64,000 bases of DNA from JANWXD01 sp035575135 (GTDB lineage: Bacteria; Acidobacteriota; Terriglobia; Bryobacterales; Bryobacteraceae), in the NCBI GenBank assembly GCA_035575135.1, contig DATLYE010000005.1, positions 1-64,000 on the forward strand. Reading direction: 5' to 3'. Positions 20,279-28,830 of the stretch are shown here, one piece after another. Positions within the stretch are counted from its first letter, which is position 1. Each line of letters begins with the position of its first letter. The position numbers were made by a program, and so were the translations under genes. The notes beneath the pieces were generated by a model that made no database searches, was not told where the DNA came from, and saw nothing but the letters and a program-made list of their open reading frames with translations.

Positions 20279-21391
20279 TCATCTCTGTTCCCCCGGCCGC
20301 AGCACGATCCACCCGAACGGCGCCAGGCGCCCCGCCGCCGTGTGGCACAGCGTCCGGCTCGAGCCCATCCCCCGGATCGGCCGTTTCCGCTGCGCATCCC
20401 ACCCCTCCCGGTACCCGTCCACCGAAAGCGACTCGAAGTGGCAGAACCGCCCCACCCGCAGCAGAATCTCCCCTTCCCGCAACTCAGGCCGCTCCCCCAC
20501 CGCCTCCTTCACCCGCGCAAACGCCGCCGCCTCCTCCTGCCACCGCCCGAGGAAAAACGCGTTGCACGCAGCCCCGAAAAACTCCCAGTCAAAGAAGACG
20601 TTCAGCAACTCCCTGATCCTCGGATCCCTCGCCCGCTCCTCCTCGAGCGCAATCCGCACCCCAAACTCCGCCCCCGCGCCCCCGTCGGCCCGCGACACCA
20701 GCCGCTCCACGTGCATTTGAATCCCCCCCGCCCGCGCCTCCTCCCCCGTGCGGTTGACGATCACCGCCCGGTCCACCCGCACCGCCTCCGGCCTCACCTC
20801 CGCATCCGCCACATGGATCAGCCGCATCGGATCCTTCTCCGTCTCGCTGCGCGGGTACTGAAATCCCACGCTCTCGAGCGTCTGCCAGGCCTTCTTCAGC
20901 TCTGCGCGCTTGGCCTCCTCGATCCGCCTGGCCACCTCCGCCTTTTTCGACGCCGGCGGATGGTTCACGCAGGCGCTCAGCAGCGCCGTCCGGATCGCCC
21001 CTTTGATCGCCGATCCGGGCACGATCACCGCCCCGGTGTAGGGGTTCCGCGGCAACGCCAGCACTTCTCCCCTCCGCCGCTCCGGCTCCTCGACCGCCGC
21101 CTTGAGCTCCGCCACCGACTCCTTGCCCGCCGCCACCTCCCAGGCCCGGTACTTCGCCTCCCCCGCGTGCGCCCCCAGCAGCCGCCGGGCCTCCCGAAAA
21201 CGGTTCTCCCGCAGCAGGCTCTCCAGCCGCCCCCGCTCGGCCTCCCCCAGATCCCGCAGCAGCGCGCCCGTCCGCAGCCGCACCAGCCGGTTCGTCCTCT
21301 CCTCCAGCACGTAGTCCTCCGGCGCCAGCCGGTCTCCGCTTCCGATATGTACCGGCGTCAGCACCACCGCACGAAACATCCGTTCCGCCAA
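20279..21391 (-). CDS. csm5: Type III-A effector RAMP protein Csm5
   Basis: The N-terminus MFRAVVLTPVHIGSGDRL is the typical Csm5 opening (RAMP strand followed by the HIGSG loop). A second RAMP feature, VIVPGSAIKGAIRTALL, is the conserved P-G-S-x-K-G motif. Csm5 caps the crRNA 3' side of the Csm complex and helps crRNA maturation. Length is 370 residues from TTG at 21391, which has GGGAGGTG about 7 nt upstream. An ATG 12 bp further in (21379) would be the conventional but poorly spaced choice. The gene follows csm4 by 20 bp, and its stop lies 67 bp before the first repeat of the array. Confidence 0.9.
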   Translation of the reverse strand: MAERMFRAVVLTPVHIGSGDRLAPEDYVLEERTNRLVRLRTGALLRDLGEAERGRLESLLRENRFREARRLLGAHAGEAKYRAWEVAAGKESVAELKAAVEEPERRRGEVLALPRNPYTGAVIVPGSAIKGAIRTALLSACVNHPPASKKAEVARRIEEAKRAELKKAWQTLESVGFQYPRSETEKDPMRLIHVADAEVRPEAVRVDRAVIVNRTGEEARAGGIQMHVERLVSRADGGAGAEFGVRIALEEERARDPRIRELLNVFFDWEFFGAACNAFFLGRWQEEAAAFARVKEAVGERPELREGEILLRVGRFCHFESLSVDGYREGWDAQRKRPIRGMGSSRTLCHTAAGRLAPFGWIVLRPGEQR

Positions 21392-21411
21392 GGCCCACCT
21401 CCCTTCGTCCG

Positions 21412-22347
21412 CTACGCCTCCCGGTAGCCCACCGTCAGATGCCAGCCGTTGTGCCGCACGCTTTCCCTGTGCGGATGCACGCCGCCCAGCAGTTCGCCAT
21501 AGGGTCCGCCGTCCGCAGGCCGGAAATTCGCCCCCGGCGCCAGCAGCGTCAGCGGATACTTGAACGGATCCCCCGCCCCGGCCCACAGCGAGCCGAGCTT
21601 TCCATAGTGCGTCTCCAGCCGGTAGCGCGCCTCCAGCATGTTCTCGGTCAGGGAGCCGTGCGACAGGCTCATCCGCCGCTCCCACTTTCCGTCCAGCACC
21701 CCGTCCGGCGCCGCCTCCGTCTTCGCCTCGAAGCGTCCCCGCCCCGTCGAGGCGTCGCGCCCGTAGCCCAGCTCACCCACCATCCCGAACAGCTCCTCGA
21801 GCTCCTTCGCACCCAGTGAGCACCGCACCCATACCTCCGCCTCGCATTCCTCCTCCGGCCACAGATCGTCCATGAAAAACAGCCCGCCCCGCTCGGGCGT
21901 CCGCCCCGTGAGCCGGTTGATGGTGTTGTGCGGCACGCGGCGGCTGCGGAACCATCGCGCCCGCTCTTGCTGATCCCGTTCCTCGGCGACCTCCTCCTCA
22001 AGCAGCGCCTCCAGCAGCTTCTGCGGGCTCAGCCCCGAACGCAGCTTGAGAAACGTCTCCCGCCGCATCCAGCGCCGCTTCCAGGCCCGCTTGAAGCGCT
22101 CCGCCTCCTCGAGCGACGGCCTGCCCTCCCGCCGCGGCGGCGGCATCTCCGGACGCGGCAGCCGCCCCCGCGGCATCCCGTCCGAGATCAGGAACGGATC
22201 TTCCGCAAGCGAGGCCAGCCACTCCGCAAGCGACGCCTCCCCCTGCCGGTGCCGCCAGGCCCAGCACAGGTGCCCGAACAGCGTCCCCGAATGCAAGGGC
22301 GTCCCGAAGGCCGCCCGCGGGCGGATCCGCACGATATAGTCCGGCAT
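21412..22347 (-). CDS. csm4: Type III-A effector RAMP protein Csm4
   Basis: This is a 311-residue RAMP protein. The N-terminal strand IVRIRPRAAFGTPLHSGTLFGHLCWAW has the Csm4/Cmr3-like S-x-T-L-x-G-H motif. The glycine-rich stretch ELGYGRDASTGRGRF is the typical internal G-loop. Csm4 binds the crRNA 5' handle and contacts Cas10 at the base of the complex. The gene starts 3 bp after csm3 in a tightly packed operon. No lesion or unusual insertion is seen. Confidence 0.93.
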   Translation of the reverse strand: MPDYIVRIRPRAAFGTPLHSGTLFGHLCWAWRHRQGEASLAEWLASLAEDPFLISDGMPRGRLPRPEMPPPRREGRPSLEEAERFKRAWKRRWMRRETFLKLRSGLSPQKLLEALLEEEVAEERDQQERARWFRSRRVPHNTINRLTGRTPERGGLFFMDDLWPEEECEAEVWVRCSLGAKELEELFGMVGELGYGRDASTGRGRFEAKTEAAPDGVLDGKWERRMSLSHGSLTENMLEARYRLETHYGKLGSLWAGAGDPFKYPLTLLAPGANFRPADGGPYGELLGGVHPHRESVRHNGWHLTVGYREA

Positions 22348-22350
22348 GCC

Positions 22351-23091
22351 TCAACCCTCCAGGGGAAGCCCCAGACCGGGCTCGTTCTTCCACTCCCGGA
22401 TGGCGTCGAACTGCTCTTGAATGGGTTTGCCGTCCAGCTTGAGATCGCAAAAACGCACCTTCCCGTAGCCGCGTGAACCCGAGCCGCCGAGCGCGTCCTG
22501 CTCGAGCAGCTTCATCGCCTGCACCAGCAGCTCCAGACACCGCCGGTCGCCTTCGCCCCCGTCTCCGTTGACGCTGTAAACCTTGAAGACCATCTCCAGA
22601 TCGAACCGCGCCCCCGCCGGAACCCGCTCCATGCGCCGCGGGCCGGGGCCGCCCGCCTTGCCCTGGATCCGGTCAATCACCACCTCGGTCTTCTCCTCGG
22701 TCAGCGGCAGGCCTTCGCCGATCTTCTCCCTGGCCCAATCCTTGTTCAGAAACGCATCCCGCACGACCAGGCGGCTCGGCCCGTCCTTCCATTCATCGCT
22801 GGTCACGCCGAAAATGCGCAGGATCTCATCGCCGTTTCGCACCGTCCTCGTCCCCCAGACCGCGCCGTTGTCTTCGATCCGGTTCATGGCCCACTCCATC
22901 AGCGAGCGCAGTTTGCCCTTGAGGCTCGAGCCCGGAATGTAGGGCTCCTGCGTGTGCGGATGCTTGATCACCGGGTTGTCCAGCCCGCCGATCTCGATCG
23001 TCTCCTTGCCCGCTCCGATCCGCAGGCCGGTCACCACCTCCACCGTGCCCGTGATCGTGTGCCTTCCGACATACTCGATATGCGCGCTCAT
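22351..23091 (-). CDS. csm3: Type III-A effector RAMP nuclease Csm3
   Basis: Csm3 forms the helical backbone of the complex and cuts target RNA at 6-nt intervals. This 246-residue protein shows the RAMP opening VVTGLRIGAGKETIEIGG. It is followed by D38 in GLDNPV, corresponding to the catalytic Asp of known Csm3 (D32/D33). The PYIPGSSLKGKLRSLME motif and the G-rich C-terminal loop GGSGSRGYGKV are present, so target-RNA cleavage should be intact. The start lies 6 bp after the csm2 stop. Confidence 0.96.
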   Translation of the reverse strand: MSAHIEYVGRHTITGTVEVVTGLRIGAGKETIEIGGLDNPVIKHPHTQEPYIPGSSLKGKLRSLMEWAMNRIEDNGAVWGTRTVRNGDEILRIFGVTSDEWKDGPSRLVVRDAFLNKDWAREKIGEGLPLTEEKTEVVIDRIQGKAGGPGPRRMERVPAGARFDLEMVFKVYSVNGDGGEGDRRCLELLVQAMKLLEQDALGGSGSRGYGKVRFCDLKLDGKPIQEQFDAIREWKNEPGLGLPLEG

Positions 23092-23097
23092 CTGCCT

Positions 23098-23577
23098 TCA
23101 CTCCTTTCTCCCGTAGAAATTGTGAAACGCCACCACCGCCTCGAAGTGCCGGCGGAAAGCCTCGAAATCCCGAACGGTTTTAACCGAGTCGGTGCGAACG
23201 GCGATAAATTCGAGCAATGCTGCCGGAATGGGATTACTTGGCCGGCCGCGTGCATAGAACGCCTTTGCCTTGAGCATCAGCAGCTCCGGCCGCAGCCGCG
23301 CAAAGACGGCCTCCCGTTCCTTCTCACTGCCGCCGCGCGCCTCCAGCCGGAGCTTCCGGTCAATTGCCTGGACGTGATTGTAGAACCGCCGCAACTGACT
23401 CTTGGCCACGTCCGAAAGCTCTCGCGCCACCCTTTCAGCTTCCTGGTCGAGCAGCTCCGTGCGAATCTGTGACCCCCCCGCCTCAAAGTACTCGATGCGG
23501 GGCTTCTGCACAGTTCTCGAACTGCCGCCCTGGCCCTCGCGCCTTCCGGCGCCCGAATGTCCTCTCCCGTTCGGCAT
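23098..23577 (-). CDS. csm2: Type III-A small subunit Csm2
   Basis: This is a 159-residue mostly helical protein with the Csm2 signature SQLRRFYNHVQAIDRKL and a second helix RPELLMLKAKAFYARG. Csm2 forms the inner filament of the complex that contacts the target RNA. The first 30 residues are a basic, disordered-looking leader. The gene starts 6 bp after the cas10 stop, and a perfect GGAGGTAA ribosome-binding site overlaps that stop. It is a normal component in its normal place. Confidence 0.93.
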   Translation of the reverse strand: MPNGRGHSGAGRREGQGGSSRTVQKPRIEYFEAGGSQIRTELLDQEAERVARELSDVAKSQLRRFYNHVQAIDRKLRLEARGGSEKEREAVFARLRPELLMLKAKAFYARGRPSNPIPAALLEFIAVRTDSVKTVRDFEAFRRHFEAVVAFHNFYGRKE

Positions 23578-23583
23578 CGCCGT

Positions 23584-26124
23584 TTACCTCCTTTCCCTTT
23601 TTTCCGGAATCCGGTTCCGGTAAATCGCAATGCTCAGGGCGATCCGCGCCCCCCGCGTCGGCTCGGCCCCTGGGCGCAGATCCCCCCTCAAACCCAGCAA
23701 CCCGTTGAGCTCATCCTGCACCCGGCGCCGGTCGCTTTCCTCCGGGATCCGCTCTTTGTTGTCCCGTACGTTCCGCGCCAGCTGCCAGGCCCACCGCGCC
23801 CGCCATGACGCCGCCTTGAGATTCACGCCTTTCCCGTCTCCGTCGCCCGGCTCCGCTTCCCGGCGCTCGTCCTGGAACGCCAGCACCCGATACACAAAAG
23901 CCAGGCTCAGCCACTCCCTGCGCAGCCAGTCGCTGAGAAGCGCGGACTTTTGGAGCTGGCTGCGGTACTCCGCCCACCCCACGGGCTCCGCGCCGAAGGC
24001 GCACACCCGCGCGCGGCCCGCATCCTTGGCCCGCTCCAGCCGGTCCCCGGCCGCCGCCGCCGCCCGGTTCAGCGGCTGGTCCGCCTTGACCAGCTCCAGC
24101 CCCGCAGAAAGCGTGATGTTGGGATTGCCTCCTGTCCACCGCCGGAACTCCTCTTCCAGCTTCCCCGCCAGCTCCGCCGTCTGCCGCCACGGGCCGATCA
24201 ACAGCAGGTCGTCTCCACCCGCGTAGACCGTGTAGGTGGAGGGGAACTCTTTCTCGAGCACTTTCATCAGACGGGCGGCGAAAAAGAAATCCATCATCCG
24301 CGACAGCGCCGCCAGCCGTCCCAGGCTCGGGGTCTGACTGCCCGCGGCGAAAATCATCCCCAGCCGGTCTACGTCCGCCTTGAGCACCGCCAGCATCGGC
24401 TCGCCCCGCAGCTCTCCGTTCACCGTCTCCAGCGCATCGAGCGCCAGATGCTCGAACGTCTTCACATCCCCGGCCTCGCTCCGGCGCCCCTCCTCGCTGA
24501 GCAGCCCGTAGGCGGGTTTGCTTCCTTCCCCCGCGGTCAGCCGCGGCACGTAATTGGCCAGACGCCGGAGCGCGCAGCCGCCTTCGCCCGCTTCCAGGCG
24601 CGACAGCGAGAGCAAATCACCCGCCTCCCCGGGAACCCTGTCGTAAAGCGCAAGCCAGAGCCGGTGGAACAGCTGCACCGCCTTCAGCGCGCGCCGGGGT
24701 TCCCTTTCGCTCCAGCCCAGAGCCTGCGCCCGGGGAAGCACGCTGCCGATCTGGCGCTCGGCTTCGCAGGCCTCGCAGCGCCACACCGAACCGCCCTCCT
24801 CCAGCCGCTCCTCCCGTGTGGCCGGACGCACCCCGCACGCCGTGCAGACCCCTTGCGGGAAGCGGGCGTCCGTGTGCACCGCCCGCAGGCAGGTCGAAAA
24901 CGCCCGCAGCTTGGCCTCCTCCCGCGCCGCCGTGATGCGGTCCTGCATTCTGGTGAACTGTTCCCGCATCAGGTCGGCGCCCGGGAACGGCTCAGTGAGC
25001 GAGAGATTCAGAGCGAGCTCTCCGCGATAGCGCCCGAACAGCCAGTCTTCGATCTGCCGGCGCACCGCCGCGATCCGTTCTTCGAGACGCGGCACGTCCG
25101 CCACCAGCATCAGGAACTGCCCGCCCGCCGTCTGCAGCAGCGAAAACGGCGGCAGATCCAGCGCCCGCCGGCACAGCAGCGCGGCGCCCTCGACCAGCAT
25201 GCCGAGCAGAAAGCTGCGCGCCCGCAGAATCCGGCTCACGCCCGCCACCTGCTGGCTGGCCAGCCGGAACAGGCTCGACTGGATGCCGGACAGATCCCCG
25301 ACAAGAAACCGGAACTTGTTCCGCCGGCGATCCCGGATCGCTTCGGCCGCCTCCAGCGTGCCCTCGCCCTCGTGGAACCGGTAGAGCGCCGCCGCCACCG
25401 CCGCCGCCGCCCGCGAGTGATCGTGCAGCGAAATGTCCGGCTCGTCGCGAACCGAAGACGGCACCGCGTGCAGGAACCGCTCCGACAGCGACAGCACCGC
25501 CTCGCAGAAAACGTCAAAGCCCGCCCCGAGCCGCAAGGCCTCCTCGAATTCCTCCTGAAAGCGGTCCGCCAGTTGCCGGTATCGCGCCGGATAGTCCCTC
25601 GTCTCCACAAAGGGCTGCGGGAAGCTCTCTTCTTCGGGGGTCAGCTCGGCCAGCGGCACCTGCGAGTCCGGGGCCTTTCCCAGGCCCAGATTGACGTTCC
25701 GGAAGGGACTGATCAGCGCCGTCTTCAAATACTCGGCCGGCCGGGCGACTTCCTCTTCTTCGTCCCGCTCCTTGCGGTCCATGCCCGCCGACAGCCGGTC
25801 GGCTTCCGCTCCGATCCAGGCCGCGGCGCCGATCTCCGCCCGCCCGTTGTCGGGTGCGTGATGAAACACCGCCACGTCGCGCACCTTTTTCCAGCGGATG
25901 CCGCCCGGACCCTCACCGGAAAGCGGCTGGAAAAACAGATCCGTCCACAGCACGTGCTGATGCGTGTAACGTCCGCTGCGCGCATCCTTGGGCAGGACCG
26001 TCGAGTCCAGATTGCGCACGTGCTCGGGAAGTTCCACCTCCGCCCGTTGCAGGAACTTCCCGATGTCGTGGAGGAACACCCCGAGCACCGTCTCCTCGCA
26101 AGTTGGAAGCAGATGTTCTGTCAC
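23584..26124 (-). CDS. cas10: Type III-A large subunit Cas10/Csm1 (HD + GGDD)
   Basis: This is an 846-residue multidomain protein. The N-terminal HD nuclease motif is FLHDIGKFL (H19, D20), the usual single-strand DNase site. A CTAC ... CEAC pair in the middle marks the zinc finger between the two cyclase-like domains. The palm motif AGGDDLLL (GGDD at 636-639) is the cyclic-oligoadenylate synthase site. Both activities therefore look intact. The start is GTG at 26124 with GGGAGA upstream, 13 bp after the CARF gene. On target-RNA binding the protein should cut DNA and signal to the CARF effectors in this locus. Confidence 0.97.
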   Translation of the reverse strand: MTEHLLPTCEETVLGVFLHDIGKFLQRAEVELPEHVRNLDSTVLPKDARSGRYTHQHVLWTDLFFQPLSGEGPGGIRWKKVRDVAVFHHAPDNGRAEIGAAAWIGAEADRLSAGMDRKERDEEEEVARPAEYLKTALISPFRNVNLGLGKAPDSQVPLAELTPEEESFPQPFVETRDYPARYRQLADRFQEEFEEALRLGAGFDVFCEAVLSLSERFLHAVPSSVRDEPDISLHDHSRAAAAVAAALYRFHEGEGTLEAAEAIRDRRRNKFRFLVGDLSGIQSSLFRLASQQVAGVSRILRARSFLLGMLVEGAALLCRRALDLPPFSLLQTAGGQFLMLVADVPRLEERIAAVRRQIEDWLFGRYRGELALNLSLTEPFPGADLMREQFTRMQDRITAAREEAKLRAFSTCLRAVHTDARFPQGVCTACGVRPATREERLEEGGSVWRCEACEAERQIGSVLPRAQALGWSEREPRRALKAVQLFHRLWLALYDRVPGEAGDLLSLSRLEAGEGGCALRRLANYVPRLTAGEGSKPAYGLLSEEGRRSEAGDVKTFEHLALDALETVNGELRGEPMLAVLKADVDRLGMIFAAGSQTPSLGRLAALSRMMDFFFAARLMKVLEKEFPSTYTVYAGGDDLLLIGPWRQTAELAGKLEEEFRRWTGGNPNITLSAGLELVKADQPLNRAAAAAGDRLERAKDAGRARVCAFGAEPVGWAEYRSQLQKSALLSDWLRREWLSLAFVYRVLAFQDERREAEPGDGDGKGVNLKAASWRARWAWQLARNVRDNKERIPEESDRRRVQDELNGLLGLRGDLRPGAEPTRGARIALSIAIYRNRIPEKRERR

Positions 26125-26137
26125 GGATCGTCTCCCT

Positions 26138-27262
26138 TCACTCCTCCCCCTCGTAGCGTATCTGCGCCGGATCCAGCGCCAGCCCGAACCGCATCTCGGG
26201 GCGCCGGCCGAATCCCTGCACCTTGTACATCCAGGCCGCCGGCCCCAGCGCTTCCTCGAGCGCCCGGTTCACCCGCGACTTCCTCTCCAGAAAATAGTTC
26301 TTCTCCATCCCCCCGCGCAGCGCCCTCCGCGTCCGTTCCTCAGCTCCCGCCCCCGGCTCCGCCCGCCGGTATTCCGCCAGAAACTCCTTGGCGTAACTGG
26401 CCTCCGGGGCACCCTCGCTCGGACAGGCCACCGGCTCACAGCCCGCCAGTCGCCGCCGCGCCATCCAGCTGTAAAACGCCAGCTCGGCCGCCGCCAGCCG
26501 CACCGGCCGGCCCCCGGCACGCACCAGCCGCCGCCCCAGATCCAGCACCAGCTCCGGACCGCCCAGCCTCTCCTCGGTGGCCCGCACCAGTTCCGCATAC
26601 TTGACGCCCCGCTCGAGAAGCCGCGGCGGCAGCAGCCGCCGCAGCCGCACAAAGGGAATCTCCGCCAGCGTCACCTCCGCCGCGCTCGTGTCCAGCGGCC
26701 GGCTGTCCGGCGGCGGCGTGTAAATGATCCGGCTCTCCCGCGTGGGATAGTAAAACTCCGGGTGCGATTCAAACGGCGCCGACACCAGTACGTGCGACAT
26801 CCGGTCCTGCGGCCGGCCGAACAGACTCAACGCGTAGCCCGCATAAAAGCCCGTCGTCTTGCGCCCGCCCGCAATCGAGACGTGCAGCGCCGCCCGCTCA
26901 TCGGAAGTGAACTCCCGCACCAGCTCCGCGATCCGGTCGGCGGCGCTCTCGTTGTCCTCCCGGCTGCGGATGTCGGCCAGCGGCGTGCCGCCGTCGTCTT
27001 CGAGCACGTGGATCTGCTCCTCCTCGAAGCGGATCCCCTCCAGCCGGTATTCCCGGCACAGCTTGCGAAACCAGCCCGGAGAACGCCCGAGCAGCGTCAG
27101 CCTGGCGCGGCGCGCCCCCTCGAGCGTCGTCACCAGATGCACCTCGCTCGGAACGAACCGCGGCTCGCGCTTCACCGCCAGGGCATACACCGTCTCGGTG
27201 AGCACCTGCGGCGAAAGACCGCACACCGCCAGCAGCACCTTCCGCGGATAGTCCTCATGCAT
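26138..27262 (-). CDS. CARF-domain protein of the NE0113 family (TIGR02584-like), possible ring nuclease
   Basis: The N-terminus KVLLAVCGLSPQVLTETVYAL is the hallmark of the NE0113 family. The second ligand-loop motif follows: HVSIAGGRKTTGFYAGYALSLFGR. Both belong to a CARF fold of about 230 residues. The C-terminal third (AAAELAFYSWMARRRLAG ... SRVNRALEEALG) looks like a winged-helix or helical module; I see no R-x4-6-H HEPN motif. Family members bind cyclic oligoadenylate, and some CARF proteins of this kind degrade it (ring nucleases). That role is plausible but not shown by the sequence. It lies between cas6 and cas10 in the effector operon. Confidence 0.85.
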   Translation of the reverse strand: MHEDYPRKVLLAVCGLSPQVLTETVYALAVKREPRFVPSEVHLVTTLEGARRARLTLLGRSPGWFRKLCREYRLEGIRFEEEQIHVLEDDGGTPLADIRSREDNESAADRIAELVREFTSDERAALHVSIAGGRKTTGFYAGYALSLFGRPQDRMSHVLVSAPFESHPEFYYPTRESRIIYTPPPDSRPLDTSAAEVTLAEIPFVRLRRLLPPRLLERGVKYAELVRATEERLGGPELVLDLGRRLVRAGGRPVRLAAAELAFYSWMARRRLAGCEPVACPSEGAPEASYAKEFLAEYRRAEPGAGAEERTRRALRGGMEKNYFLERKSRVNRALEEALGPAAWMYKVQGFGRRPEMRFGLALDPAQIRYEGEE

Positions 27263-27317
27263 CTTCCTGTGAATTATAGGGGCGCAAACTCCCCAAACGT
27301 TTCACTCCCCAAGCTTG

Positions 27318-28265
27318 TCAGAGCGGCACGATCTCGTACCGCCCCAGACCCATGCTCGTCCCCTTGCCGGCGTGCGTCCACTGGCCCAGCCACAGATACG
27401 GCCAGAACTCTTCCCATCCGGCCAGCCGCAGCTCCGCCGCGCCCGTCACTCCCCCCATCTGCATCCTGGCCTGCTGGCGCGAGGAGTACCGCGTCCAGTC
27501 TTTCCACTCGAGCGCCGAACCCTCGAACTCCACAAGCCGCGCCCGCGCCGCCAGCCCCCGGAAGTCGGCTTCGAGCGGATCCTCGGTGTGAAAGTACGTC
27601 AACAGCGAAATCCGCCGGAGCAGGCTCACAAAAAACGAGTGGAAGCGAAAAGTCTCCGGCGTCACCAGGTCTTCCCGCAGCCGCAGCCGCAACGGCGTCA
27701 GAAACTCGATCCGGATCCTCCCGGGCGGATCCGGCGGCTGCGGCACGCGCACCCGCAGCGGCTTCAGATGCTCGCCTTCCAGAATCGGATGCCACTCCCC
27801 GCTTCCGGCAACCCGTTCCTGCTCGATCCCTTCGAGCGCCATCGGACCGGTGCGCCCCCGCAGGCCTCGCCCGGCGGCTTCGCGCAGCGCGTGGATCAGA
27901 TAGGCCAGATAGCGGTTGCCCCATCCGAACAACGTCAGCCCCAGCACGCACCGCCCGCCCTCCTCGGGCACGTTCGGGATCAGCACGAAGGGGTGCGGCG
28001 CCGCCACGTAACCCGGCAGCTTCTTCGACTCCGGAGGCGGCGGCGTGACGAACACGTAGGGATACACACAGGAACGGTACAGCAGGCAGGGCTCGCACTC
28101 CTTGAGCTGCGTCACGCACACCAGCCGTTTCAGCGAGTGACCCAGCACGCCCCGCCAGGCCGAACCCCAGTAGCCCTCCCGTTTCTCGACGCTTTCCGCC
28201 CGGAAAATCAGCCGGTAGCGCCCCACCGGAAGCCGCGGCTCCGGGCTCTCTCCTCCGGCAGTCAT
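27318..28265 (-). CDS. cas6: CRISPR precursor-RNA endoribonuclease Cas6
   Basis: This 315-residue protein is of the Cas6 type with a Cys cluster (ECEPCLLYRSC). It ends in the glycine-rich loop GKGTSMGLGRYEIV, where the second RAMP domain binds the repeat RNA. Cas6 cuts each repeat 8 nt from its 3' end to leave the handle. It is the first gene of the effector operon, 55 bp before the CARF gene. The ATG at 28265 has GGAG a few bases upstream; in-frame starts further up run into the tandem-repeat region and are rejected. Confidence 0.92.
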   Translation of the reverse strand: MTAGGESPEPRLPVGRYRLIFRAESVEKREGYWGSAWRGVLGHSLKRLVCVTQLKECEPCLLYRSCVYPYVFVTPPPPESKKLPGYVAAPHPFVLIPNVPEEGGRCVLGLTLFGWGNRYLAYLIHALREAAGRGLRGRTGPMALEGIEQERVAGSGEWHPILEGEHLKPLRVRVPQPPDPPGRIRIEFLTPLRLRLREDLVTPETFRFHSFFVSLLRRISLLTYFHTEDPLEADFRGLAARARLVEFEGSALEWKDWTRYSSRQQARMQMGGVTGAAELRLAGWEEFWPYLWLGQWTHAGKGTSMGLGRYEIVPL

Positions 28266-28395
28266 TTCTCCGTATGCTACTCTATGGGCGGGTGGCCGGC
28301 GCAGCTCCGAAGGGCGGGGCCGCTTTCTTGAACGCTGAATCCGGAGCCGGGGCGCCGCGGGGCATACAACTTTAAAACCCGACAACGGTCCCTGA

Positions 28396-28698
28396 CAAAA
28401 CGAAGCCAAACCCCGCAGCGCGGCGCCGCGCACTCGCGGCGGACCAAACGAACCCAAACCCCGGCGGGCTGCCGCAGGCTTCGAGATCGGATGGCGGCGA
28501 GCGCTGTGTTGACCAAACGAACCCAACTCAAAACCGCGAAGCCTGCCTCACGCGATTTTGCACAAACGAACCCAAACCCCGGCGGGCCGCCGCAGGCTTC
28601 GAGATCGGATGGGGGCGAGCGGTGTGTTGACCAAACGAACCCAAACTCAAAACCGCGAAGCCTGCCTCACGCGATTTTGCACAAACGAACCCAAAAAA
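28396..28698. repeat. Tandem repeat of about 118 bp in a gene-free stretch upstream of cas6
   Basis: The 565-bp gap between cas6 and uppS holds two near-identical units starting at about 28445 and 28563 and the beginning of a third at 28682. Each opens with CAAACGAACCCAAA and contains GCAGGCTTCGAGATCGGATG and GTGTTGACCAAACGAACCC. A more degenerate relative (AAAACGAAGCCAAACCCC) begins near 28397. The units differ by a few substitutions and a one-base indel. No gene, tRNA or clear terminator was seen in the rest of the gap. Confidence 0.85.
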
Positions 28699-28830
28699 CG
28701 GTAAGTCCTTTATTATGAATGCAGTTCAGACTTCTCCCGCGGGTTCCGGCGCCGGAAGGATTCGGCGCGGCTCGCCCTGCGCCGCCACTCCACAATTTGC
28801 CCGCCGCAGGCGATAATATTGAGGATCCAA

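Noticed and set aside
7654..20720. Dozens of long ORFs on both strands made of SQSLLIQVSFHT, LNPFLFRSPSI, VSIPSYSGLLPY or MEGDLNKKGLR repeats
   Set aside because: They are the three plus-strand and one minus-strand readings of the 36-bp CRISPR repeat interrupted by spacers, not genes.
23950..26604. 884-residue plus-strand frame opposite cas10
   Set aside because: Antisense shadow of a long GC-rich gene; cas10 motifs are unambiguous on the other strand.
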